64,000 bases of DNA from Arthrobacter sp. NicSoilB4 (GTDB lineage Bacteria > Actinomycetota > Actinomycetes > Actinomycetales > Micrococcaceae), in NCBI RefSeq assembly GCF_019977335.1, contig NZ_AP024653.1, positions 2,480,001 through 2,544,000 of the forward strand, written 5' to 3'. Under the pieces are notes generated by a model, which was not told the origin of the DNA, did no database searches, and saw only the letters and a list, made by a program, of their open reading frames with translations. Position numbers and translations under genes: made by a program. Below, in pieces: positions 39,520 to 47,494 of this stretch (the stretch's first letter is position 1; every line of letters begins with the position of its first letter).

Positions 39520-40587
39520 ATGGATTGGATTATCTGGCTGGTCGTCATCGTGGCGATTGTGGCCGTCGTCTGGTGGCTCCTGAACCGCAACAGCTCCCGC
39601 GGACATTCCGGCTCCGAGACCGGGGCCGCCGGCGATTCCGCACCTCCGCACCTGCACGACGCGGACCACGACCCCAGTCACCGCGGCGCCCTGTCCGGCG
39701 GCGGATCCTCCCCGTCAGCCGCGGCGGCCGGCCTCGCATGGATGCCTACGTCCGCGGGCTTTAACCAGGCAGAGCCCGGAGCCGAGCCCGAACCAGCCCC
39801 CGACCCCGTTGCCACGGCGGAGGATCGGGCAGCCGTCGAGGCGCACTTGAAGGCCCGGGCGGCAGCTGCGGCGGCTGCTGCAGCCGAGGTGTCGGGCACC
39901 GGGGCGGGCGCTGCGTCCGCACCCGCTGCCGAAGCCGCCCCGGCCGAAAGCCCTGAATGGGAAACACAGTGGTCCGAGACGCCGCCGGCCGAACCACATG
40001 CTGCCGTTCACCCGGAGCCGGTCCGCGGCGCCGGAGCCGCCGCCGCGGGTGCCGCGACCGGTACGGCGGCAGCAGCAGCGGACGGCGCCCCCGTGCACCA
40101 CCCTGAATACACGGAGCCCCACGCCCCGACCCTCCCCGGCGCCGAATCCGCTGCGGCAGAAGCTGAAGCCGAGGCGGAGGCCAGAGCGGGAGTTGCCACC
40201 GGGGCCGAGGAAGGTGGGACCGCCGGGCCGGCTGCGCCGCGGCCGCCGGCAACGGCAGAATCCCCCCTTGCCGAGGCCGAGACCCGTCAGACCGCCATGT
40301 CCTCGGCCGCGTCCGAAACGGCTGCGAGCCATGAGGCAGCACCCGCTGAACCCGCCGAACCCACCGGCCATCTGGCCGCCGACCAGCCGTATGGCGAGGG
40401 ATCGGCGGCGCCCGCCGCCGACGGCAGCGGGCCGGAGGGCTTCACCGTCAAGGGCAACGCTTCGTCGATGATCTACCACGACGAGACCAGCCCCTCCTTC
40501 GAGGAAACTCGCGCGGAGGTCTGGTTCCTGTCCGCCGCCCATGCCGAGGCCGCGGGCTTCAGACCGCCGCGCCGGACACGGCAGTAG
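39520..40587 (+). CDS. Membrane-anchored Ala/Glu-rich protein with sunset domain (ArfC-like)
   Basis: 355 aa. An N-terminal membrane span (MDWIIWLVVIVAIVAVVWWLL) is followed by a long low-complexity Ala/Glu/Pro region and a short conserved C-terminal domain (VKGNASSMIYHDETSPSFE...AEVWFLSAAHAEAAGF) called the sunset domain, seen in ArfC-type channel accessory proteins. The ATG at 39520 has AAAGG upstream and starts the span. It is divergent from the LysR gene and 6 nt before the next gene. The function is not known. Confidence 0.8.
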   Translation: MDWIIWLVVIVAIVAVVWWLLNRNSSRGHSGSETGAAGDSAPPHLHDADHDPSHRGALSGGGSSPSAAAAGLAWMPTSAGFNQAEPGAEPEPAPDPVATAEDRAAVEAHLKARAAAAAAAAAEVSGTGAGAASAPAAEAAPAESPEWETQWSETPPAEPHAAVHPEPVRGAGAAAAGAATGTAAAAADGAPVHHPEYTEPHAPTLPGAESAAAEAEAEAEARAGVATGAEEGGTAGPAAPRPPATAESPLAEAETRQTAMSSAASETAASHEAAPAEPAEPTGHLAADQPYGEGSAAPAADGSGPEGFTVKGNASSMIYHDETSPSFEETRAEVWFLSAAHAEAAGFRPPRRTRQ

Positions 40588-40593
40588 GCCTCG

Positions 40594-41856
40594 GTGCGGG
40601 CTGCCGGGACGCGCAGGACGGGACGGGAACGCGGCTTGGCAGGACCAGTGCCGGGCCCAGGGACGGGGCGCCGGGGAAGAGCCGCTGAACGCTGCGGGCC
40701 CCCAGCCGGCCGGGCAGAAGGCCCAAAGGGCTGGGTAGGGGTGGTTGCCGCCGTCGCGATCCTGCTGAGCAGTTGCACGTCCGGAGGCACCCCCGCTCCA
40801 ACCGGCACCAATCCCCCGGCCGGCAGCGAACCCGCGACGCCCGGCCCGCCGGCGTCCAGCGCGTCCGGGAGCGCCCCGGGCGTGAGCCAGCCGACGGTTG
40901 TCGAACAGATCGGCGCCGAACTGCAGGTGCCGTGGTCCACTGTCTTCCTGCCGGACGGCACCGCCGTCATTTCCGAACGGGAGACCGCCCGCCTCCGGAC
41001 CATCGCGCCCGGCCAGGGCGGAGGCCCGGCGGGCACGCTCGGAAGGGTGCCCGACGTGGTTCCCGGCGGCGAAGGTGGGCTGTTGGGGCTGGCGCTGTCC
41101 CCGGACTTCGCCACGGACCGGTACCTCTACGCCTACTTCACTGCCGCAGGCGACAACCGGATCGCGCGGCTGCGCCTCGAGGAGAGGGAAGGGAACCTGC
41201 AACTGGGGGCCCCGGAGGTTGTCTTCAGCGGAATCCCGAAGGCCGGCACACACAACGGCGGGCGGATCCGGTTCGGCCCGGACGGGTATCTGTACGTCGG
41301 CACCGGTGACTCGCAGCGCCGCGGCCAGCCCCAGGACCCGAACGCTCTCGGCGGCAAGATCCTGCGCATTACGCCTGAGGGGCGGCCTGCGCCGGGCAAT
41401 CCCTTCGGCGACAACCCGGTGTACAGCCTGGGCCACCGGAACGTCCAGGGACTCGCCTGGGACAGCGCCGGCCGGCTCTGGGCGAGCGAGTTCGGGCCCG
41501 ACGTCGACGACGAACTCAACCTGATCGTGCCCGGCGGCAACTACGGCTGGCCGGACGTCACGGGCGCACCGCGCCGCGCCGGCTTCCTGGACGCGAAGGT
41601 GGTGTGGCCATCGACGGCTGATTCCTCCCCCAGCGGCCTCGAAATCGTCGGCGACACGGCATACCTGGGCGCACTTCGCGGCCAGAGGTTGTGGGAGGTT
41701 CCCTTGAACGGCGAATTCGCCGGCGAACCTGTGGGCTATTTCACACGGATGTACGGGAGGATCAGGGACGTTTCGCTGGCTCCGGACGGCCGCCTGTGGG
41801 TGCTCAACAACAACGAAAACCCCGATTCTGTGCTGGTTTTGGAGCTGCCCGGGTAG
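40594..41856 (+). CDS. Glucose/sorbosone dehydrogenase-like lipoprotein
   Basis: 420 aa. A lipobox LSSC (Cys61) follows a hydrophobic stretch, but the n-region is unusually long (about 46 Arg/Gly-rich residues), so the true start may lie downstream of the GTG at 40594. The mature part is a six-bladed beta-propeller of the soluble PQQ glucose/sorbosone dehydrogenase family, with HNGGRIRFGPDGYLYVGTGD, GHRNVQGLAW and EFGPDVDDELN. It would oxidise sugars outside the membrane with PQQ. Substrate and cofactor dependence are unproven. Confidence 0.85.
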   Translation: MRAAGTRRTGRERGLAGPVPGPGTGRRGRAAERCGPPAGRAEGPKGWVGVVAAVAILLSSCTSGGTPAPTGTNPPAGSEPATPGPPASSASGSAPGVSQPTVVEQIGAELQVPWSTVFLPDGTAVISERETARLRTIAPGQGGGPAGTLGRVPDVVPGGEGGLLGLALSPDFATDRYLYAYFTAAGDNRIARLRLEEREGNLQLGAPEVVFSGIPKAGTHNGGRIRFGPDGYLYVGTGDSQRRGQPQDPNALGGKILRITPEGRPAPGNPFGDNPVYSLGHRNVQGLAWDSAGRLWASEFGPDVDDELNLIVPGGNYGWPDVTGAPRRAGFLDAKVVWPSTADSSPSGLEIVGDTAYLGALRGQRLWEVPLNGEFAGEPVGYFTRMYGRIRDVSLAPDGRLWVLNNNENPDSVLVLELPG

Positions 41857-41973
41857 TGCCGGCAGCTGCCGGTCCGCCCGATTTCACACTCCGCCCAAAC
41901 TCGTGTAGAGTTTCATGTCGTTGCGGAGAACAACGCGGGAACAAAAAGACCGCGGAGAACGAAAACAACAGAT

Positions 41974-42046
41974 GCACCTCTAGCTCAACTGGCAGAGCAA
42001 TTGACTCTTAATCAATGGGTTCCGGGTTCGAGTCCCGGGGGGTGCA
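41974..42046 (+). tRNA. tRNA-Lys (CTT)
   Basis: 73 nt plus an encoded CCA (42047-42049). The acceptor stem GCACCTC pairs with GGGGTGC, with one T-G pair. The anticodon loop CTCTTAA gives CTT, reading AAG. The T arm contains GGTTCGAGTCC. It marks the left border of the accessory region; I found no second copy of its 3' end in the window. Confidence 0.97.
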
Positions 42047-42055
42047 CCAACAATG

Positions 42056-42103
42056 AAACCCCGTCTTCACTGGCTGAAAGCCACGAAGGCGGGGTTTTGT
42101 TTT
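42056..42103 (+). terminator. Intrinsic terminator of tRNA-Lys
   Basis: A 13-bp stem (AAACCCCGTCTTC with GAAGGCGGGGTTT, one G-T pair) with an inner CACTGGCT hairpin, followed by TTTTGTTTTG. Confidence 0.85.
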
Positions 42104-42171
42104 GCCTGGTTTTTGCCGCTAACCCCTAAACAGACGGCCGGCTGCTCCGGCCGCAACCTGCGCATCATGGC

Positions 42172-42887
42172 TCAGGTCCCCCCGGTCCTGAGGCGCGGCG
42201 CGAGCCACGACTCAAGCTCTCCGGAGCTCCACGATGGTGCCCGCACCAGGATCAGTTCCCGGTCGTCGCGGAGCACCTCATGGATGCCGTCCTCACGGGA
42301 TAGTTCGCTAACAAGCCGGTCGACGTCGGCCGGCCGTTCGTGGGCGATCTCGTCGCCCAGTCCGATCTCGAAGGGCGGCTCTGGCTCCATCACCTTCGCA
42401 GTGTCGTCATAGCCTTCATTTAGCTGTCCGATGAGCTCCCGCGCGTACACGGCCATCGCGTCCTCCGGTGACTCCCGCACCCCGAGAAGCACGCCGCATG
42501 CGTCGACCACGGGAACCCCGGGCTGGATATTGTGGCCCTCGCCCGTGCCCGCTGACAAGAACCGGGTGGTTGTTGTAGGCGTAGCGCTTATTGCTGTGTC
42601 GCGCGGTCTCCCAGCGTGCCAGCGGCGCACGGTATCGCACTACAGCGGCGAGATAGGACACAAGCCGGATCGGTCGCTCCAGGCGCGTCAACGATGGTGA
42701 CACTGGAAAGCACCCAGCGCCACAGGGGAACCTGGCTCTCAGGCGTGCCATCCAGGAGCGCAGCCGGGTCCCGGCCATCGGCTACCAGTCGCTCCCGGAG
42801 CCGCTCCAGTGCCGGAGCGCGTTCGTCGAGGAACTCCTGGAGGGCGGCTGCGGCATCGGTTGTGGTCAGGTCGCGATAGTCAGTCAT
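42172..42887 (-). pseudogene. Frame-broken gene, function unknown
   Basis: Three overlapping minus-strand frames read as one protein if joined. The ATG at 42887 (MTDYRDLTTTDAAAALQEFLDE) runs to about 42690 and ends in LSSVTIVDAPG. The next frame continues RPIRLVSYLAAVVRYRAPLARWE to about 42560. The third runs from GHNIQPGVPVVDACGV to the stop at 42172. Each change needs a shift of the same sign. The joined product would be about 238 aa, acidic and cytoplasmic-looking; I do not recognise the family. It is either a decayed gene or has two sequencing indels. Confidence 0.55.
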
Positions 42888-43128
42888 GAAGTCCCCCAAT
42901 GCCGTTTCGAAGAGTACACAGCGCGCGGTGAACCACGGGTACCTGCCCGTTCACGCACGCCGTCCAAGCGAGTGGCTCGCACCGCCGGGGCGGAGATATA
43001 TCAGGATCACGCCGAGCTGAGAGTTCTCCACCCGGCCCGGTGCCGGAAGACTGGCGTGCAACTCCGGCTGAGGCGCACGGGAGCATTTCCATAGGCATCC
43101 CCAAGGGCGAGCCCTTATCATCTGACGT

Positions 43129-44826
43129 ATGCGTAGACGAACGTTCGCACTTGGGGTGGCGGCAGTCCTGCTAACCGGCTGCTCGGGCCCGCCCCCGCAA
43201 CCGGACGTAACAACGGCGACGCCGGCCCCCACATCAGTGTCAGCCACGCCGGCGCCTGCTACGCCAACGACAATGGCAAAGACAGGCTCGGCCGCGACGG
43301 ATCTGAATTGGGGCACGCCGATCGCTGGCGACGAGTTCGACTATTTCGGCGCACCGGACGCCACGAAGTGGTCCGTTTACAACAGTGTCGGGCATGCGGG
43401 GAATGGCATTCGGAGCCCCCAGCAGGTCACGGTGGACGGTTCCAAGATGGTCATGACCGGAACGCCGGACGGTACGACCGCTGGAATTAGCGCGAGGTTT
43501 GGAAGCCAGAAGTATGGCCGATGGGAGGTCCGTGCGGCGGCTTCGGGTGACAATGAGTACCATTTGGTGGCGCTCCTGTGGCCGGATAGCAGGAATTGGC
43601 CGTGCGACGGTGAAGTTGACTACGCGGAGACGACTGGTGACTGGAACGTCATCAAGTTCTTCCACCACTATGGATGTTCGAATTCGCAGACATACGGGGC
43701 CAAGGCTCTGGACGTTACTCAGTTCCACAACTACGCGGTTGACTGGTCTCCGAATGGGATCGTCGGCTACGTCGACGGCGAGAAGTGGTTTGAGGACAAC
43801 AACCCCGAGCACCAGCCTCCCGGACCGATGCACCAGACGCTACAACTGGACTGGTTCCCTGACAGCACTCCTAACGGCGCTGCCGAGATGCGGGTGGATT
43901 GGGTTCGCGTCTACGCGGCAGCCCCTCCTGCGCCCCCGCTGCAGTCATCCGGTGAGTCGTTTGATTTCGCCGCCACCGGAGATATGAACCCCCCGGATAA
44001 CACGTCGGCCAATTCACACAGTGGTAAGAACGCGGCCAGCATCATCGCCGGACTAAACGACGGTTCGCTGGACAACTTCCTTGCGCTGGGCGATTTCCAG
44101 TATGACAAGGGCACCTGTTCCGCGCTGGAGGCATTCGACAAGTTGTGGGGTCCGGCGAAGGATAAGACGTACTGGACCGCTGGTCCCGGTCATGACGTTG
44201 AACCCGGCGCGAATGATGTTGACCGTTACATGGATGGGCAATGCGTGTCCACGGTGAAGAGCGCGACGAGCTCCGATCTGGGGCGGTTCCAGGACGCTCT
44301 CGAATGGTATTCGTTCGACAAGGGCAACTGGCACATTCTTGTGGCGCCTACGGCCGCATGGCGTTACGACGTTAAGCGGGCGGAGGCGATGACCTCGGAG
44401 ATGGATGCCGACCTGAAAGCTGCAAAGGCAGCTGGAAAGCATCTGGCCGTTATTTACCATGATCCGTATTTCACCAGCAACACGTCGAGCCATACCCGCT
44501 TCTCCAAGGCGAAGCCTTGGATTGACATGTTCTGGGAGAACCGTGTTCGTGTGTTGCTGTCCGGCTCACAGCACAATTATGAGCGGACCTGCGCGATTAA
44601 CAACGAGGACCAGTGCGTTGCGGACGGAATGCAACAATTCCAGGTGTCCACCGGTGGAATTGGCCTCCGGGAGTTCACAAGCAGCCCCTCTTATGTGGAG
44701 CGGAAGTTTAGCGACACATGGGGCCACCTACGGATGAGCCTCAAGGCTGACGGCTCTTATACGTGGGAATTCCGTCCCGTGTCCGGCGGAATGGAGACTG
44801 ACAGCGGGTCTCGAGGCCAAGGCTAA
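43129..44826 (+). CDS. Lipoprotein fusing a GH16 domain to a metallophosphatase-like domain
   Basis: 565 aa. Lipobox LTGC (Cys18), a Thr/Pro linker to about residue 60, then a GH16 (laminarinase/beta-glucanase-like) domain to about 265, with the catalytic signature EVDYAE (Glu162, Asp164, Glu167). From about 278 a calcineurin-like phosphoesterase domain starts. TGDMN (Asp285), LGDFQYD (Asp322) and YHDPYF (His444) resemble metal-ligand blocks, but the usual GNHD is GPGHD and the usual GHxH is GSQHNYER. It may cleave or bind a beta-glucan; phosphatase activity is doubtful. G+C looks lower than in the flanks. Confidence 0.8.
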   Translation: MRRRTFALGVAAVLLTGCSGPPPQPDVTTATPAPTSVSATPAPATPTTMAKTGSAATDLNWGTPIAGDEFDYFGAPDATKWSVYNSVGHAGNGIRSPQQVTVDGSKMVMTGTPDGTTAGISARFGSQKYGRWEVRAAASGDNEYHLVALLWPDSRNWPCDGEVDYAETTGDWNVIKFFHHYGCSNSQTYGAKALDVTQFHNYAVDWSPNGIVGYVDGEKWFEDNNPEHQPPGPMHQTLQLDWFPDSTPNGAAEMRVDWVRVYAAAPPAPPLQSSGESFDFAATGDMNPPDNTSANSHSGKNAASIIAGLNDGSLDNFLALGDFQYDKGTCSALEAFDKLWGPAKDKTYWTAGPGHDVEPGANDVDRYMDGQCVSTVKSATSSDLGRFQDALEWYSFDKGNWHILVAPTAAWRYDVKRAEAMTSEMDADLKAAKAAGKHLAVIYHDPYFTSNTSSHTRFSKAKPWIDMFWENRVRVLLSGSQHNYERTCAINNEDQCVADGMQQFQVSTGGIGLREFTSSPSYVERKFSDTWGHLRMSLKADGSYTWEFRPVSGGMETDSGSRGQG

Positions 44827-44859
44827 TTGGGCAGGAGCGACGGACCGCCACATTCCGCG

Positions 44860-45031
44860 GCAGTGCTGCCCAAACCTACGTACCGCCTATCACGCCAGGC
44901 CGGAGAGGGGCCGTGACCTTCCCGCCGATATCCTGGCCTGTGTCCCGACCTGCCGGATTCCGGAGGTCACGGGGCCGGGCCGGCGCCTGAGCGTCTGGAA
45001 GCAGGCCACCCGGGCCCACTTCGACACTGCG
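44860..45031 (+). pseudogene. ISL3-family transposase fragment
   Basis: One plus-strand frame (codon phase of 44882) reads TAYHARPERGRDL, then CRIPEVTGPGRRLSVW and ATRAHFDT. This matches in order the C-terminal part of ISL3 transposases (AYxARPxRGRxL, xxPEVxxLGRTLxxW, xxFDT). The frame has no start and is cut exactly where the 2.4-kb repeat begins at 45032. The match is from memory of the family. Confidence 0.55.
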
Positions 45032-45040
45032 CCGCGTGGT

Positions 45041-45244
45041 TCATGCGAGCAGTCCCAGCACGCGGGGAAGGAAGAGGAGCGCGTACATCGCCCACATGAC
45101 GGCGACGACCCTGGGGCTGATTGTTAGGCCCATGAGCTTCGGGCGTGCGGGCTGCCCGGTGTCAACTCCGGCGCGCCGGACTTCGAGCCCGACGAGGGTG
45201 GCGAGCAGGGCGGCAGCCGCGATCAGTCCGGCCAGTTCGATCAT
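45041..45244 (-). CDS. Small two-span membrane protein, copy 1
   Basis: 67 aa. Two hydrophobic helices (about residues 2-19 and 43-63) flank a basic loop (VRRAGVDTGQPARPK). The ATG overlaps the stop of the 111-aa gene (ATGA). It differs from copy 2 by Ala/Ser and Met/Leu. No family recognised. It probably forms a complex with the 111-aa and 629-aa proteins, judged only from coupling and joint duplication. Confidence 0.7.
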   Translation of the reverse strand: MIELAGLIAAAALLATLVGLEVRRAGVDTGQPARPKLMGLTISPRVVAVMWAMYALLFLPRVLGLLA

Positions 45245-45576
45245 TTTGCTGCCTCCTGCCGTGCGCGTGCCAGGCACGCGAGGATGGTGATGACGCCCAT
45301 CGTGACGACGCACGCCTGCCACGACCACACAGTGAGGTAGAACATCGCCGTGGACACCGCCGTGAGCGTCGCGAGGCCGAGCGCCAGGACGAGCATCGCG
45401 CCGAGCGCGAGGTCGGTCACCGGCATAAGCCGGGTCAGTGCCTGCCCCGGGAGCAGGACCAGGACCGCTATCGCGGCGACCGCCTGCAGCGGCGTCGGCA
45501 GACCCAGGAGCGTCACCAGCGACAGCGCGACGGCCGCGAGACCGAGCACCACGGTGGGCCGGCTGACGCCGCTCAT
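45241..45576 (-). CDS. Small polytopic membrane protein, copy 1
   Basis: 111 aa with about four hydrophobic segments. The central block LPGQALTRLMP...LALGAMLVLALGLA resembles the N-terminal part of DUF1616 membrane proteins. The start overlaps the stop of the 629-aa gene and its stop overlaps the start of the 67-aa gene, so all three are coupled. It is identical to copy 2. Function unknown. Confidence 0.7.
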   Translation of the reverse strand: MSGVSRPTVVLGLAAVALSLVTLLGLPTPLQAVAAIAVLVLLPGQALTRLMPVTDLALGAMLVLALGLATLTAVSTAMFYLTVWSWQACVVTMGVITILACLARARQEAAK

Positions 45577-47462
45577 GGCGTCACCCGGTACACGCGTGCG
45601 TCGGCGTTGCTGAACGCAAGCTCCACGCCGCCCTGCCCGCTCAGCCACTGCTCCAGCTCGTCCAGGCCTGCCGCGCTGCCGGCGCCCTGGAGCACAAGAC
45701 TGGCCTCCGACGAACGCATGATCAACACGACGCCACCGCCAGGGCTGTGCCGGGCGAAGTCGTAAACGAGCGGGCCGCACGTCGCCGTCGACAAATCGGA
45801 CCGGCACATGTCATCGATCGTCCGCGCCCGGTGTTCGAGGTAGTCCTCGCTGCGCCACGGCGTCGGGTGCGCAGCCGAGATGATCGACGAGCCCGGCGGC
45901 GCGAGACGATGCACGGCCGCGACCGCGGCAATCTCATCGTCGGTGAAGACGTCATACTGGGCGTTCCCGAACCGGCCCGTCACAGTCAACACCGCCAGCA
46001 GGCAGCAGGTCAGCGCAAGAGCCCCCGCGGCGCGGAAGGACGGCCGCGTGGGGTCCTGCGCGGCATGGGCGGCGGGGTGGTGTGTGCCGCCATGCCCGGC
46101 GCGGGCGGCGGGCCGTGCGCTGCCGTGCGCGGCGTGGGCGGCGGCGTGCGTGCTGCCGTCCGCCGGAAGCAGGATCGAGCACGCCAGCATCGCGACGAAA
46201 GGCAGCGCGAACAACGAGACACGGATCAGCATCTCCCCGCCGTACAACTGCGCGGGAAAGAGCAGCAACGGCGTAGCTGCCAGGAGGGCCACCCGGACGT
46301 CGAGACGTCCTCTGCGCCAGTCACGCACCGCCCCCGCCGCGGCAAGCGCCCACAACACCAGGGTCAGAACGATCCGGACCTGCACCACCAGCACGTGCCC
46401 GGCGGTCCCGCTCAGGCGGTCGAGGACGTTCGCCTCGGTCGCGCCCTGCAGCCCCGCTTCCGCCAGCGGCGGGTTCCCGATCAGATACGCACTCGCCGGG
46501 TAAACAAGCCAGAGCGTCAACAACACCACGGCGATCAACGGCAACCGGCTGGGCCAGACACGCCCGCTCAGCGTAAGAGCAGTGATGGCGATCAGCACCA
46601 TAAACGGCGTCAACTGATGGCTCGCGCAGATCACCGCGACGAGCAATATCGTCACCACCAGCGCACCCACCCGGAGCCCCGGCCGGGACTCCGCAGGCAC
46701 CCGCCCCCGCCACCACGCCGCCAGGTCCGCACGCCGGACCCCGCGGAACCCGGGGAACCCGGGAGCCCGCGCGGCCAACGGGCCAAGGAGCAGCGCGATC
46801 ACAACGAGATACAAAAAGAAGCCAAAAGCCTGCGGAGACAGGTAGTCCTGGTCCTGCCAACTGCCAAGACAGAAAACCCACAGCACCAGCCACCGCCGCC
46901 GCGGATCCCGCGTCAGGTAACCCGTCAGCACCCCCAAAGCAACAAGCCACAAACCCACATTGAACACCGGCGCCCACAACGCAACAGCCACCGGATCAAG
47001 ACCCGTCGCCCCCAGCACCGTCGCCAGCAGCGCGAAGAAACCCGGCCAATTGAAATACGCATCAATGCCCGGATCAATCCCCTGCGCCCCCGAAAGAGCA
47101 TCAGCGATGCCAAGATGACGGAACGCAACCTCACCCCGCGGAACATCCGTCACGAAAGCAGCGGTCCCGAAAAGCACCAACACCAGCACCACCACAAGCC
47201 ACACCATCACCACACGGCGCGCCGGACCCGCAGCATCCCCCCGCAACGCCACCACAAAAGCCACATTCAGAAGCAAAACACCCACCCAGAACGGAAACGG
47301 CAACACCGCCACAAGCCCCAAATCGCTGCCCACCGGCACAGCCACCGTCGACGCCGCCCCCACAGCAAGCGCCAACGCCACCACACCCGCCACCGCACAC
47401 CACACATCACGCGCCTTCCAACGCCCCTCCGTGCGCCTGGCCACATCAAGCGTGCTAGTCAT
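45573..47462 (-). CDS. Large polytopic membrane protein, possible GT-C glycosyltransferase, copy 1
   Basis: 629 aa. About 12 membrane spans fill residues 20-480, then an extracytoplasmic tail. A first-loop block with EVAFRHLGIADAL and a long hydrophobic core resemble GT-C membrane glycosyltransferases, but no clear DxD or EDD is seen, so this is inference. Before the last span is an Ala/His-rich loop (HAAAHAAHGSARPAARAGHG). The start at 47462 matches copy 2; an in-frame ATG at 47498 that overlaps the flippase stop would give 641 aa. Confidence 0.7.
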   Translation of the reverse strand: MTSTLDVARRTEGRWKARDVWCAVAGVVALALAVGAASTVAVPVGSDLGLVAVLPFPFWVGVLLLNVAFVVALRGDAAGPARRVVMVWLVVVLVLVLFGTAAFVTDVPRGEVAFRHLGIADALSGAQGIDPGIDAYFNWPGFFALLATVLGATGLDPVAVALWAPVFNVGLWLVALGVLTGYLTRDPRRRWLVLWVFCLGSWQDQDYLSPQAFGFFLYLVVIALLLGPLAARAPGFPGFRGVRRADLAAWWRGRVPAESRPGLRVGALVVTILLVAVICASHQLTPFMVLIAITALTLSGRVWPSRLPLIAVVLLTLWLVYPASAYLIGNPPLAEAGLQGATEANVLDRLSGTAGHVLVVQVRIVLTLVLWALAAAGAVRDWRRGRLDVRVALLAATPLLLFPAQLYGGEMLIRVSLFALPFVAMLACSILLPADGSTHAAAHAAHGSARPAARAGHGGTHHPAAHAAQDPTRPSFRAAGALALTCCLLAVLTVTGRFGNAQYDVFTDDEIAAVAAVHRLAPPGSSIISAAHPTPWRSEDYLEHRARTIDDMCRSDLSTATCGPLVYDFARHSPGGGVVLIMRSSEASLVLQGAGSAAGLDELEQWLSGQGGVELAFSNADARVYRVTP

Positions 47463-47494
47463 CGCGCCTCCCGTGTGACGCGCAGTAGGGCGGC

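Larger units (their letters stand above)
45032..47466. repeat. 2,435-bp direct repeat, copy 1
   Basis: Identical in length to 52141-54575 (constant offset 7109, no indels). I counted five substitutions by eye: three in the 67-aa gene and two in the 629-aa gene. Its left end includes the first 12 bases of the metallophosphoesterase gene that is intact beside copy 2, so copy 1 carries a truncated gene start. Confidence 0.95.

Noticed and set aside
41974..42049. Integrase-type attachment site at tRNA-Lys
   Set aside because: I searched by eye for a repeat of the tRNA 3' end up to 59000 and found none, and no integrase gene is present.
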